The notes beneath the pieces were generated by a model, which was not told where the DNA came from, ran no database searches, and saw only the letters and a list, made by a program, of their open reading frames with translations. Positions 26,426 to 35,450 of a stretch of DNA of 64,000 bases are shown in pieces. Within the stretch, counting starts at the first letter, position 1, and each line of letters begins with the position of its first letter. The stretch is from Pseudomonas sp. SG20056 (GTDB lineage: Bacteria; Pseudomonadota; Gammaproteobacteria; Pseudomonadales; Pseudomonadaceae), in the NCBI RefSeq assembly GCF_031764535.1, contig NZ_CP134499.1:248001-312000 (forward strand), written 5' to 3'. The position numbers and the translations under genes are program-made.

Positions 26426-27508
26426 ATGAAAATAAAAAGCGCTTTATCAGAAAAACAACCACCACTGGTCGATGACTTTTTTGTGCCCGAACTTTGCCAG
26501 CCAGAAGCCCTGTTGAGCATGGTGCTGCTGGCCGAGTTGCTGGTGCTGGTGCTGGTGTTATCCGAGCCGATGCTGCCGGGTTTCGACTGGGTGCGCCTGG
26601 CGCTGACGTCGCTGTTTGTGCAATGGATCGTGCTGCTCTCGGCTGCCGTGCTGTGCCGCCTGCGCCCGTTGATGGCGCGCATGCCCGCAGCTACAGCCGG
26701 CGCCTTGTGCTGCGCGATTGTGGTCACCCTGAGCCTGATCTGTACTGCCGTGGCGGACTATTACGAGCTGGGTGGGCCGTTGCCGCGTACCGGCGAGGTC
26801 AACCTGTATCTGCGGCATGCCTTGATCAGCCTGATCATGTCGGCGTTGCTGCTGCGCTATTTCTACCTGCAGAGCCAGTGGCGCAAGCAGGAGCAGGCCG
26901 AGTTGCGCGCGCGTATCGAATCCTTGCAGGCGCGCATCCGCCCGCATTTTCTATTCAACAGCCTGAACAGCATTGCCAGCCTGGTGGTGGTCGACCCGTA
27001 CAAGGCCGAGCAGGCGGTGCTTGATCTCTCCGACCTGTTCCGCGCCAGCCTGGCCAAGCCCGGCAGCCTGGTGCCTTGGCGCGAAGAACTGGAGCTGGCG
27101 CAACGATATTTATCGATTGAGCGCTATCGGCTTGGCGAGCGTCTACAGTTGCAGTGGGAGATTGTCGATGTGCCGGACGATTTGCCGATTCCACAACTGA
27201 CGCTGCAACCCTTACTGGAAAACGCCTTGATCTACGGCATTCAGCCGCGTATCGAGGGCGGTCTGGTGCGGGTCGAAGCGAGTTATCACGAGGGGGTATT
27301 CCAGCTGTGCGTGAGCAATCCATACGAACAACTCGGCGAGACGCCGCCCTCGCGCGGCACCCATCAGGCGCTGACCAATATCGATGCGCGGCTGGTGGCA
27401 CTTTTCGGGCCGCGAGCCAGTCTCAGCGTAGAGCGCCGTGACGGACGCCACTTCACTTGTCTACGCTATCCTTGTGCGAGACCCAAGCAGGAAGCCCGTG
27501 CATTATGA
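26426..27508 (+). CDS. algZ: AlgZ (FimS), LytS-type sensor kinase
   Basis: A 360-residue inner-membrane kinase. Four to six hydrophobic segments fill residues 25-148, then a short coiled segment leads to the His-kinase motif ARIRPHFLFNSLNSIASL, with His174 as the likely phosphoacceptor, and the ATPase region LTLQPLLENALIYGIQPR. It works with AlgR on twitching motility, rhamnolipid and alginate genes. A frame extension to 26336 exists but would place a second signal-like region; the ATG at 26426 matches the known N-terminus (DDFFVPELCQP). The stop overlaps the algR ATG. Confidence 0.95.
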   Translation: MKIKSALSEKQPPLVDDFFVPELCQPEALLSMVLLAELLVLVLVLSEPMLPGFDWVRLALTSLFVQWIVLLSAAVLCRLRPLMARMPAATAGALCCAIVVTLSLICTAVADYYELGGPLPRTGEVNLYLRHALISLIMSALLLRYFYLQSQWRKQEQAELRARIESLQARIRPHFLFNSLNSIASLVVVDPYKAEQAVLDLSDLFRASLAKPGSLVPWREELELAQRYLSIERYRLGERLQLQWEIVDVPDDLPIPQLTLQPLLENALIYGIQPRIEGGLVRVEASYHEGVFQLCVSNPYEQLGETPPSRGTHQALTNIDARLVALFGPRASLSVERRDGRHFTCLRYPCARPKQEARAL

Positions 27509-28251
27509 ATGTCCTGATTGTCGATGATGAACCCCTGGCCCGAGAGCGCCTGAGCCGTATGGTGGGCGAACTCGATGGCTATCGTGTGCTTGAACCTGCA
27601 GCCAGCAACGGCGAGGAGGCCCTGAGCCTGATCGACAGCCTGAAGCCGGATGTGGTGTTACTGGATATCCGCATGCCGGGCCTGGATGGGCTGCAGGTGG
27701 CGGCCAGGCTGTGTGAGCGTGAAGCCCCGCCCGCCGTGATTTTCTGCACTGCCCATGATGAGTTTGCCCTGGAAGCCTTTCAGGTCAGCGCCGTGGGCTA
27801 TCTGGTCAAACCGGTGCGCGCCGAAAGCCTCAGTGAGGCGCTGAAGAAGGCCGAGCGGCCCAACCGTGTGCAACTCGCCGCCCTGACCCGTCCTGCAGTA
27901 GACAGCGGTGGCGGCCCGCGCAGCCATATCAGTGCACGCACCCGCAAAGGCATCGAGCTGATTCCGCTGGATCAGGTGATCTACTTTATTGCCGACCATA
28001 AATACGTAACCCTGCGTCATGCAGGCGGCGAAGTGCTGCTGGATGAGCCGCTGAAAGCCTTGGAGGACGAGTTCGGTGATCGCTTTGTGCGCATTCACCG
28101 CAATGCGCTGGTGGCACGTGAGCGTATCGAACGTCTGCAACGCACGCCGCTTGGGCATTTCCAGCTGTTCCTCAAGGGCATGAACGAGGAAGCGCTGATT
28201 GTCAGTCGCCGGCATGTGGCCGGGGTGCGCAAGCTGATGCACAACCTCTAA
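27505..28251 (+). CDS. algR: AlgR, LytTR-type response regulator
   Basis: A 248-residue response regulator, exactly the length of P. aeruginosa AlgR. The receiver domain has Asp54 in LLDIRMPG as phosphorylation site, with DDEP and Lys in YLVKPVR. The C-terminal LytTR DNA-binding domain (about 140-245) includes YFIADHKYVTLRH and FVRIHRNALVARERI. AlgR controls algD, fimU-pilVWXY1Y2E, and hemC in P. aeruginosa. The ATG overlaps the algZ stop (ATGA), so the two are coupled. Confidence 0.97.
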   Translation: MNVLIVDDEPLARERLSRMVGELDGYRVLEPAASNGEEALSLIDSLKPDVVLLDIRMPGLDGLQVAARLCEREAPPAVIFCTAHDEFALEAFQVSAVGYLVKPVRAESLSEALKKAERPNRVQLAALTRPAVDSGGGPRSHISARTRKGIELIPLDQVIYFIADHKYVTLRHAGGEVLLDEPLKALEDEFGDRFVRIHRNALVARERIERLQRTPLGHFQLFLKGMNEEALIVSRRHVAGVRKLMHNL

Positions 28252-28320
28252 GGCTGATCAGGCGATCCGGATGACTCCGGGTCGCAGGCCTGATCTGGGC
28301 CAGCCTGTTATTATCCTCGG

Positions 28321-28329
28321 CAGTTCGTT
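28321..28329 (+). promoter_or_regulatory. Possible AlgR box before hemC
   Basis: CAGTTCGTT differs at two of nine positions from the AlgR consensus CCGTTCGTC. It lies 15 bp before the hemC ATG, in the 92-bp gap after algR. AlgR is reported to bind the hemC region in P. aeruginosa. The short motif makes chance likely. Confidence 0.3.
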
Positions 28330-28343
28330 TTCTGGAATTGCCC

Positions 28344-29282
28344 ATGTCTCGCGAAATCCGCATTGCCACCCGTAAAAGTGCCCTGGCCCTGTGGCAGGCC
28401 GAACACGTCAAAGCCCGCTTGGAGCAGGCCCACCCTGGCCTCAAGGTCAGCCTGGTGCCCATGGTCAGCCGTGGCGACAAGCTGCTCGACGCGCCGCTGG
28501 CGAAAATCGGCGGCAAGGGCTTGTTCGTCAAGGAACTGGAAACCGCGATGCTGGAGAACCAGGCCGACATCGCCGTACATTCGATGAAGGATGTGCCGAT
28601 GGACTTCCCCGAAGGCCTGGGCCTGTACTGCATCTGCGAGCGGGAAGACCCGCGCGATGCCTTCGTGTCCAATACCTATGCCAGCCTCGATGCCTTGCCC
28701 GCAGGCAGCGTGGTCGGCACGTCCAGTCTGCGCCGTCAGGCCCAGCTGCTGGCGCGCCGCCCGGACCTGAAAATTCAGTTTCTGCGTGGCAACGTCAACA
28801 CCCGCCTGGCCAAGCTGGATGCCGGTGAGTACGACGCCATTATCCTCGCCGCTGCCGGGCTGATTCGCCTCGGTTTTGCAGAGCGCATTCGCTCCTCGAT
28901 CAGTGCTGAAGACAGCTTGCCGGCCGGTGGCCAGGGCGCGGTGGGCATCGAATGCCGCACTGCCGACAGCGAAATCCATGCCCTGCTGGCGCCCCTGCAT
29001 CACCGTGATACCGCGCTGCGGGTGAGCGCCGAGCGCGCACTTAACAAGCATCTGAACGGCGGCTGCCAAGTGCCAATCGCCTGCTACGCGGTGCTCGAGG
29101 GCGAGCAGTTGTGGCTGCGCGGCCTGGTCGGTCAGCCGGATGGCGGGTTGCTGCTGCGGGCGGAAAATCGTGCTCCGTTAGCACAGGCCGAGCAGCTGGG
29201 TGTGCAGGTTGCAGAAGCCTTACTGGCCCAAGGCGCTGCGGCCATTCTGCAAGCCGTCTATGGCGAGGCTGCTGCCGAGTGA
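28344..29282 (+). CDS. hemC: Hydroxymethylbilane synthase (porphobilinogen deaminase)
   Basis: A 312-residue enzyme that links four porphobilinogens into hydroxymethylbilane. The dipyrromethane cofactor is carried by Cys241 ([13 protein letters not shown]); substrate-binding segments [24 protein letters not shown] and [10 protein letters not shown] are all present. A TTG two codons earlier is possible, but the ATG begins [10 protein letters not shown] as in the family. Its TGA overlaps the start of hemD by one base. First gene of a hemC-hemDX-hemY operon placed right after algR. Confidence 0.97.
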   Translation: MSREIRIATRKSALALWQAEHVKARLEQAHPGLKVSLVPMVSRGDKLLDAPLAKIGGKGLFVKELETAMLENQADIAVHSMKDVPMDFPEGLGLYCICEREDPRDAFVSNTYASLDALPAGSVVGTSSLRRQAQLLARRPDLKIQFLRGNVNTRLAKLDAGEYDAIILAAAGLIRLGFAERIRSSISAEDSLPAGGQGAVGIECRTADSEIHALLAPLHHRDTALRVSAERALNKHLNGGCQVPIACYAVLEGEQLWLRGLVGQPDGGLLLRAENRAPLAQAEQLGVQVAEALLAQGAAAILQAVYGEAAAE

Positions 29283-31273
29283 TGGGTTGGCGTTTGCTGC
29301 TGACGCGACCGGCCCAGGAATCGGCCGCGCTGGCAGCAACCTTGGCCGAGCAGGGCATCTACAGCAGCAGCTTGCCGTTGTTGGCCATCGAGGCGCTGAG
29401 CGAGAGTGCCGAGCAGCGCGCCACGCTTGCCGATCTGCAGCACTACAGCGCGGTGATCGTGGTGAGCAAGCCGGCGGCGCGGCTGGCGCTTGATCTGCTG
29501 GATCGCTACCAAACCCCAGTGTCTACCGAACAACCCTGGTTCAGCGTCGGCGCGGCCACGGCGCAGATTCTCCGTGAGCATGGCCTGCAGGTGCATTACC
29601 CGGAACAGGCCGATGACAGCGAGGCGCTGCTCGCCCTGCCGCAGTTGCAGCAGGCGCTGACGGCGGCTGCCAGCCCGCGGGTGTTGATCCTGCGCGGCGA
29701 GGGTGGCCGAGAGTTACTGGCCGAGCGCTTGCGCGGCCAAGGCGTGCAGGTGGACTATCTGCCACTGTATCGCCGGGTGCTGCCGGATTACCCGCCGGCT
29801 GCGCTCGCCGAACGCATTCAGGCTGAACGCCTGAACGCGCTGGTGGTCAGCAGTGGACACGGCTTTGTGCATTTGCGCGAGCTTGCCGCTGAAGCTTGGG
29901 CTGATCTGGCCCAGCTACCCTTGTTTGTACCCAGCCCGCGAGTGGCCGAAATGGCCCGTGCGGCAGGTGCACAATTTGTTGTGGACTGCCGCGGCGCGAG
30001 TGCCGCGGCGTTGCTGGCAGCCTTGCAGGCGCAACCTGCCCCGATCTCTGACGCAAAGGATGGATACGTGAGCGAAGCAACTACTCCGAAAGAGCAAGCC
30101 CCGCAGGATCACAATGTGAACCAACAGCCGTCCGAGCCTGTGCAGGCTGCGGCGAAACCCGTTACACCCGCAGCGGTTACGGGTAAACCCGCTTCGCGTG
30201 GCAACGGCCTGGCACTGTTGGCTTTACTGGTTGCGGCAGCCGGCGCCGGTGCAGGCGGTTGGGGGCTTTGGCAGTTGCAGGCGCTGGACGCTCGCGAGCA
30301 ACAACAGCAAGGCCAGCTGCAGGCCGCGCGCAGTGAAGCGCAAAGCCTGGCGCAGACGGGTAAGCAACTAGAGGCTCGCCTCGATCAGCTGCCCAGTGTC
30401 GAGGAGCTGGAAACCCGTCGCCGCCTGCTGGCGCAGCTGCAGGGCGATCAGCAGCTGCTCAACCAGCGCCTGGAAACCGTGCTGGGTGCCAGCCGGCAGG
30501 ATTGGCGCCTGGCCGAGGCCGAGCATCTGCTGCGTCTGGCCAGCCTGCGCCTGTCCGCGTTGCAGGACATCAACAGCGCCACTGCGCTGGTACAGGCCGC
30601 CGATGAAATCCTCCATGAGCAGGATGATCCCGCCGCATTTGCCGCCCGCGAGCAACTGGCCAAGAGTCTGCAAGCCCTGCGCTCAACCGCCAACCCGGAC
30701 CGTACCGGGCTGTTTCTGCAACTGGGCGCATTACGCGAGCAGGTTGCGCAACTCAATGCCCTTGCTCCGAGCTTCAGCGGTGAGGGTGGCGTACTCAGCG
30801 AGCTGGCCGATGCAGGGGTGGTCGAGCAACAGTGGTGGCAGCGTGGCCTGCAGACCTTGTCGGAATACTTCCGCATCGATTTCAACGCCGATCGCAATAT
30901 CCGCCCGGTGCTCGCCGGCCAGAGCCTGACTCAGGTGCGCCTGGCCCTCAGCTTGGCGCTGGAGCAGGCGCAGTGGGGCGCGTTGCATGGTCAGAGCGAG
31001 GTCTATCGCCAGGCCTTGCAGCAGGCACGTGAAGTGCTGGATGCACACTTCGATGTGGATAACCCCAATAGCCGCGCCCTGCGGGCGCGCATTGATGAGC
31101 TGGCCGAGCGGCCGATTGCGGTGACGCCGCCGGACCTCAGCCCGACGCTGAATGCCGTGCAGGCCTATATGCAAGCCAAACAGGCCGCGCGCAGTCAGCA
31201 AAAGGTCGAGGCTGAACCTGCCGCTGCGACCAGCGATGATGTCGAGGCGCAACTGCAGGAGGCGCTGCAATGA
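29282..31273 (+). CDS. hemDX: HemD-HemX fusion: uroporphyrinogen-III synthase with HemX membrane domain
   Basis: One uninterrupted 663-codon frame. Residues 1 to about 250 are uroporphyrinogen-III synthase ([42 protein letters not shown]), which closes hydroxymethylbilane into uroporphyrinogen III. Residues 263-663 are HemX: a Pro/Ala-rich lead, one transmembrane helix (about 309-331), a coiled coil (335-420), and the C-terminal HemX domain (QDWRLAEAEHLLRLA). At residue 263 there is an in-frame GTG at 30068 preceded by AAAGGATGG, probably the old hemX start, which might still be used. Many pseudomonads have the two genes apart; fused forms are also annotated. The stop overlaps hemY. Confidence 0.92.
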   Translation: MGWRLLLTRPAQESAALAATLAEQGIYSSSLPLLAIEALSESAEQRATLADLQHYSAVIVVSKPAARLALDLLDRYQTPVSTEQPWFSVGAATAQILREHGLQVHYPEQADDSEALLALPQLQQALTAAASPRVLILRGEGGRELLAERLRGQGVQVDYLPLYRRVLPDYPPAALAERIQAERLNALVVSSGHGFVHLRELAAEAWADLAQLPLFVPSPRVAEMARAAGAQFVVDCRGASAAALLAALQAQPAPISDAKDGYVSEATTPKEQAPQDHNVNQQPSEPVQAAAKPVTPAAVTGKPASRGNGLALLALLVAAAGAGAGGWGLWQLQALDAREQQQQGQLQAARSEAQSLAQTGKQLEARLDQLPSVEELETRRRLLAQLQGDQQLLNQRLETVLGASRQDWRLAEAEHLLRLASLRLSALQDINSATALVQAADEILHEQDDPAAFAAREQLAKSLQALRSTANPDRTGLFLQLGALREQVAQLNALAPSFSGEGGVLSELADAGVVEQQWWQRGLQTLSEYFRIDFNADRNIRPVLAGQSLTQVRLALSLALEQAQWGALHGQSEVYRQALQQAREVLDAHFDVDNPNSRALRARIDELAERPIAVTPPDLSPTLNAVQAYMQAKQAARSQQKVEAEPAAATSDDVEAQLQEALQ

Positions 31274-32520
31274 AGCGCCTCTATTGGTTGCTGTTGATCC
31301 TTGCGCTGGTTGTTGGCGTTGCCAGCCTGGTGCTGTTCGGTCTGCCGCTGGCCGAGCACAAGGGCTATGTGCTGATTGCCTTCCAGGGCTTTCGTTATGA
31401 ATCCAGCCTGTGGGCCTTTGTCGCCCTGGTGCTGGTGCTCTGGTTGCTGATTTACCTACTGCGCCTGAGCGTACGGCTGCTGGTAACGTCCGGCGGCCTG
31501 CTCAATCCCTGGTCACGCCTGCACAGCCGTCGTCGCGTGCGATTGGCGTCCGAGCAAGGCTTTCTTGATCTTGCAGAGGGCCGCTGGGCGCGCGCCTTAC
31601 GCCATCTTAAGCAGGCCGCCAGCAGCTCGCCGCAGCCCTTGAGTTATTACCTGGGCGCCGCACGCGCTGCGCATCAGTTGGGGCATTACAACGACAGCGA
31701 TGATCTGCTGGAGCAGGCGCTCAATCGTCAGCCGCAGGCGGAACTGGCTATTGCCCTGCAACATGCCGAGCTGCAACTGGCCCGCGGGCAGACCGATGCG
31801 GCGCTGGATACCCTGCAAGCCATGCGCTCGCGTCATCCACACCATCATCTGGTGTTGCGTCAGCTGCAGCAGCTCTATCTGCAGTCGGGCGATTGGTCGG
31901 CGCTGCTTGGGTTGTTACCTGATTTACGCAAGGAGAAAGCCCTGGGCAATGCCGAGCTGAGCGAGCTTGAGCGTCAGGCCTGGCGTGGGCGCTTGCTGCA
32001 GGCCGCTCAACCGGTTGACGGCGACGCTCAGGTGGCGCTGCTGGCGTTGCAGCAAGTCTGGCAGGCCATGTCGGCGGCGCAGCATCAGGTGCCCGAGCTA
32101 TTGGCGGTGTATGCCGAGCAACTGCGTCAACTGGGTGCCGAAGGAGAGGCGGAAGAGCTGCTGCGGCATTTCTTGAAACAGCATTACGACACCTCCCTGG
32201 TGCGCCTTTACGGCTTGCTGCATGGGCGTGATCTGGGCAAGCAGTTGCAGGCGGCCGAGGGCTGGTTGAAGCAACATCCACAGGATGCCGGTCTGTTGCT
32301 GACGCTGGGGCGGCTGTGTCTGCACAGTCAGTTGTGGGGTAAGGCCAAGGATTACCTGGAAAGCAGCCTGGCTTTTCAGCGTCATCCAGAAACCTGCGCC
32401 GAGTTGGCGCGCCTGCTGGCGCAACTGGGCGAGCTGGAGCGCAGCAACAGCTTGTATCAGGAAGGTCTGCGCCTGCTTGATGCACGTTTGTGTGCGCCGG
32501 TTTTACCTGCTGCGACTTGA
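31270..32520 (+). CDS. hemY: HemY, heme biosynthesis-associated TPR membrane protein
   Basis: A 416-residue inner-membrane protein. Two hydrophobic helices lie near residues 4-25 and 43-65, followed by ARALRHLKQAASSSPQP and further tetratricopeptide-type helices to the end (SLAFQRHPETCAELARLLAQLG). This is the gammaproteobacterial HemY, not the oxygen-dependent protoporphyrinogen oxidase that shares the name; its exact role with HemX is unsettled. It overlaps hemX by four bases (ATGA). Confidence 0.93.
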   Translation: MKRLYWLLLILALVVGVASLVLFGLPLAEHKGYVLIAFQGFRYESSLWAFVALVLVLWLLIYLLRLSVRLLVTSGGLLNPWSRLHSRRRVRLASEQGFLDLAEGRWARALRHLKQAASSSPQPLSYYLGAARAAHQLGHYNDSDDLLEQALNRQPQAELAIALQHAELQLARGQTDAALDTLQAMRSRHPHHHLVLRQLQQLYLQSGDWSALLGLLPDLRKEKALGNAELSELERQAWRGRLLQAAQPVDGDAQVALLALQQVWQAMSAAQHQVPELLAVYAEQLRQLGAEGEAEELLRHFLKQHYDTSLVRLYGLLHGRDLGKQLQAAEGWLKQHPQDAGLLLTLGRLCLHSQLWGKAKDYLESSLAFQRHPETCAELARLLAQLGELERSNSLYQEGLRLLDARLCAPVLPAAT

Positions 32521-32543
32521 TTTAGCCGTTGATTGAGGTGCTT

Positions 32544-33086
32544 ATGCGGACGCTGTTGATCTGTTGTCTGGTGGTGCTGCTGGCGGGTTGTACCGGCCCG
32601 CAGGTGAATGATTACGTCAGCGAGCAGCCTCGCCTGGAACTGAGCGATTACTTCAACGGCGAGTTGCAGGCCTGGGGCATGTTCCAGAATCGCTCCGGCG
32701 AGGTGGTCAAGCGTTTCCATGTGGCCATGACCGGCACTTGGGACGGTGATGTCGGCGTGCTCGACGAGCGCTTTACCTACAGTGATGGCAGCACCGAACG
32801 GCGCGTCTGGACTCTGACCAAGCAGGCCGACGGCAGTTGGCGTGGTACTGCGGATGATGTGGTCGGGGAAGCTGTCGGTGAGGTTGCCGGCAACGCCTTG
32901 CACTGGCGTTACCAGCTACGGCTGAAGGTCGATGACTCAACCTATGTGGTTGATTTTGATGACTGGATGTTCCTGATGGATGGTCAGGTGATGCTCAACC
33001 GCGCTCGGATGTCTAAGTGGGGGATCGATCTTGGCCAGGTCACCCTGAGCTTTTACAAGCCTGCGGCGGCTGATAAGGCGGAGTAG
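32544..33086 (+). CDS. DUF3833 family lipoprotein
   Basis: A 180-residue predicted lipoprotein: signal peptide and lipobox LLAGC (Cys15-16 region), then QPRLELSDYFNGELQAWGMF and later DDWMFLMDGQVMLNRARMSKWG, which match DUF3833. The family is predicted to form a beta-barrel-like lipocalin-type fold; its role is unknown. It starts 23 bp after hemY. In P. aeruginosa I recall dsbH at this place, so the neighbour has changed. It may be read from the hem transcript. Confidence 0.85.
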   Translation: MRTLLICCLVVLLAGCTGPQVNDYVSEQPRLELSDYFNGELQAWGMFQNRSGEVVKRFHVAMTGTWDGDVGVLDERFTYSDGSTERRVWTLTKQADGSWRGTADDVVGEAVGEVAGNALHWRYQLRLKVDDSTYVVDFDDWMFLMDGQVMLNRARMSKWGIDLGQVTLSFYKPAAADKAE

Positions 33087-33282
33087 TCGCCGGTTAAACG
33101 CTTGTATGAAATTTTCTCCAGCGCTACCTTGAAGGCCTAAGCCAGCGGGAATAATCTGGCCCTCAGATACCGCCGGAAAGTTGCCGTTTCACGGTTGTCT
33201 TCCCAGACCTTGCACGGACTGACAAAAAACTGTCTCGATGCGGGCGTACAACACTAATAGCAATAGGGAAGTAGAGGTCATC

Positions 33283-33756
33283 ATGCTCGAGAGTTGTCAG
33301 AACGCCCAGGAACGTTGGGGTGGGGTTCACCTGCTGATCGACCGCTGGCTGCAAGAGCGCAAGGAGCTGGTGAGTGCCTACGCGGCCATCAATAGCTCGC
33401 CGCAAGCGCCGAGCGCCAATGCAGAAGCCCTGCAACGCTTCTGCGAAATTCTCGTTGATTACGTATCCGCTGGCCACTTTGAGGTCTACGAACAGCTGAC
33501 CAGCGAAGCCAAGGCTTTTGGTGATCAACGTGGCCTCGATCTAGCCAAGCAGATCTACCCACGTATCGAGGTGATTACCGAAGTGGCGCTGGCTTTCAAC
33601 GACCGTTGCGACAACGGCGATTGCCACGACTCGGTATCCCTGCTTGATGAGCTGAAGCGTCTGGGGCAGTTGCTGCACGAGCGTTTCGAGCTGGAGGACT
33701 GTCTGATCGAAGTCCTGCACAACGCCCATCAGGAGCAGGCCACGCCTGCCCTCTGA
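33283..33756 (+). CDS. algQ: AlgQ (Rsd/AlgQ family), sigma-70-binding regulator
   Basis: A 157-residue helical protein of the Rsd/AlgQ family. It opens with [20 protein letters not shown] and includes [21 protein letters not shown], the family core. AlgQ binds region 4 of sigma-70 and affects alginate, pyoverdine and nucleoside diphosphate kinase. The start at 33283 follows AGTAGAGGTCATC; an upstream GTG/ATG would add 15 non-conserved residues. A 196-bp gap before it probably holds its own promoter. Confidence 0.94.
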   Translation: MLESCQNAQERWGGVHLLIDRWLQERKELVSAYAAINSSPQAPSANAEALQRFCEILVDYVSAGHFEVYEQLTSEAKAFGDQRGLDLAKQIYPRIEVITEVALAFNDRCDNGDCHDSVSLLDELKRLGQLLHERFELEDCLIEVLHNAHQEQATPAL

Positions 33757-33768
33757 TGCGCTGACGCG

Positions 33769-34413
33769 TTACTCCTTGGTGTCGAGCAATTCCAGCTCGA
33801 ACACCAGGGGCGAGTAGGGCGGAATCAAATCCCCGGCCCCTTCTTCGCCATACGCCTGAGCTGATGGAATCACCAAGCGCCACTGTGCGCCCACCGGCAT
33901 ATGCTGCAGCGCGCTGCGCCACCCGGCGATCACACTGTCCAGGCGAAACCACTGCGCGGTCTGACTTTCGTCGAACTGACTGCCATCCGCCAGAAAACCT
34001 ATGTAACGCACCTGAATGCGGTCTTTCGGACCGGGTTTGCCGCCGCTGCCGGCGCGCAACTCCTGCATCAGCACGCCATCTTGTAGTACGCGTACGCCTG
34101 CCTTGGCCTTCTCTGTGGCGAGAAAACGCTGCTCGGCTGTCTTGGCTTTTTCAATACGTTCCGGGGCGCTGACCAACTGCGCTTCATGCTCGGCCAGCAG
34201 GCTTTCGATACGCTTGGCATCCAGTGCCAGCGGTTCGTTGCGGTAGGCCTGGCGCAGGCCGTCGAGCAGCGCTTGCAGCTCCAAATCCGGCACTTCGTCA
34301 CGCAGTCGCTCACCGAGTTTTACCCCCAGGCTATAGGCCAGGTCGTGGGAATGCTCATGTGCTTGAGACAGGGGCGCGAGCAGGCAGAGCAGTAGCAGGG
34401 CGAAACGTGGCAT
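33769..34413 (-). CDS. Periplasmic FKBP-type peptidyl-prolyl isomerase
   Basis: A 214-residue secreted isomerase. A signal peptide ends near LSQAHEH, an N-terminal FKBP_N dimerisation region covers about 25-110 (YSLGVKLGERLRDEVPDLEL), and the FKBP domain follows (KDRIQVRYIGFLADGSQFDES, VIAGWRSALQHMPVGAQWRL, AYGEEGAGDLIPPYSPLVFELELL). It is similar in layout to FkpA and Mip. It catalyses cis-trans proline isomerisation and likely acts as a chaperone. It is convergent with algQ and divergent from algP. Confidence 0.93.
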   Translation of the reverse strand: MPRFALLLLCLLAPLSQAHEHSHDLAYSLGVKLGERLRDEVPDLELQALLDGLRQAYRNEPLALDAKRIESLLAEHEAQLVSAPERIEKAKTAEQRFLATEKAKAGVRVLQDGVLMQELRAGSGGKPGPKDRIQVRYIGFLADGSQFDESQTAQWFRLDSVIAGWRSALQHMPVGAQWRLVIPSAQAYGEEGAGDLIPPYSPLVFELELLDTKE

Positions 34414-34538
34414 GGGTGTTCTCCGGCCTATGGTGCGCCGATTATGCCAGCCAGGCTCGCAAGCTCAATGCGCGAGGTGGCAAGGCGGGCAAAAGGAGGT
34501 CTAGTATGACGCCATCTTCATCCGCCAGGAGGCGAGTC

Positions 34539-35450
34539 ATGTCGGCTACAAAGAATGCAAAGAAGAAATCAGTGAGCACTCCGCTGCACTTGTTGCAGCA
34601 ACTTTCCAGCAGCCTGCTTGAGCATCTTGAAGATGCTTGCACGCGCGCTTTGGTTGATGCCGAGAAGTTGCTCGCCAAGCTGGAAAAGCAACGCGGCAAA
34701 GCCCAGGAAAAACTGCATAAAGCCCGCAGCAAAATGCAGGATGCCGCGGTCGCCGGCAAAGCCAAGGCTCAGGCCAAAGGTAAAGATGCCGTGGCGGAAC
34801 TGGAGCAGCTGCTCGATACCCTGAAAGACCGTCAGAGCGAAACCCGCAGCTATATCGCCAGCCTCAAGCGCGATGCACAGGAAAGCCTGAAACTCGCCCA
34901 GGGCGTTGGTAAGGTTAAAGAAGCCGTAGGCAAAGCGCTCGATAGCCGTTCCGCTAAGGCCGCAGTGGTCAAACCGGCTGCCAAGCCAGCCGCAACTAAA
35001 GCTCCGGCCAAGCCCGCTGCCAGCAAGCCAGCGGCTAAAGCTGCTGCGCCAGCCGCCAAGGCCCCGGCTAAAGCGCCCGCCAAACCGGCTGCCAAAGCAC
35101 CGGCCAAGGCTGTCAGCAAGGCTCCCGTCGCGGCTAAGCCAGCAGCCAAGGCATCTGCCAAACCTGCGGCGAAAAAACCAGCAGCCAGCGCGGCCAAGCC
35201 TGCAGTGAGCAAGCCGGTGGCACAGCCTGCCAAGGCAGCGGCTAAACCTGCGGTGAAAAAGGCTCCGGTGGCTAAACCCGCCAGTAAGCCTGCGGCCAAG
35301 CCAGCTGCAAAACCTGCAGCCAAGCCGGTTGTGAAGAAAGCTGTCGCTAAACCGGCTGCCGCCAAGCCCGCCGTGGCTAACGCTCCGGTTGCCGATGCAC
35401 CTGCTGCACCTGCCGGTAGCAATGGCAGTACCCCGCCAAGCGCTGTTTAA
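34539..35450 (+). CDS. algP: AlgP (AlgR3), histone H1-like regulator
   Basis: A 303-residue basic protein. The first 130 residues are helical with many Lys and Glu (EKLLAKLEKQRGKAQEKLHK); the rest is a long low-complexity tail made of KPAA, KAPA and related units, like eukaryotic histone H1. P. aeruginosa AlgP binds DNA and affects algD. The start at 34539 follows CCAGGAGGCGAG, a strong ribosome site; the frame upstream is open for 100 codons but overlaps the divergent FKBP gene. The repeat DNA is prone to length change. The stop overlaps the next gene's stop by 4 bp. Confidence 0.93.
   Translation: MSATKNAKKKSVSTPLHLLQQLSSSLLEHLEDACTRALVDAEKLLAKLEKQRGKAQEKLHKARSKMQDAAVAGKAKAQAKGKDAVAELEQLLDTLKDRQSETRSYIASLKRDAQESLKLAQGVGKVKEAVGKALDSRSAKAAVVKPAAKPAATKAPAKPAASKPAAKAAAPAAKAPAKAPAKPAAKAPAKAVSKAPVAAKPAAKASAKPAAKKPAASAAKPAVSKPVAQPAKAAAKPAVKKAPVAKPASKPAAKPAAKPAAKPVVKKAVAKPAAAKPAVANAPVADAPAAPAGSNGSTPPSAV
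34972..35370 (+). repeat. Imperfect 12-bp coding repeats (KPAA tail of algP)
   Basis: About 400 bp of tandem, imperfect units that encode KPAA/KAPA, built from AAACCGGCTGCC-like and AAGCCAGCCGCA-like words. Synonymous differences between units show that the array is old and not a recent expansion. In P. aeruginosa the same region varies in length by recombination or slippage. Confidence 0.85.

Noticed and set aside
34972..35370. algP repeats considered as a CRISPR or other DNA repeat array
   Set aside because: The repeats are in frame and encode KPAA units with synonymous variation; there are no unique spacers.
35447..35450. Possible frameshift at the algP/TIGR02444 overlap
   Set aside because: The genes are convergent with a simple 4-bp stop overlap; both proteins have normal ends.
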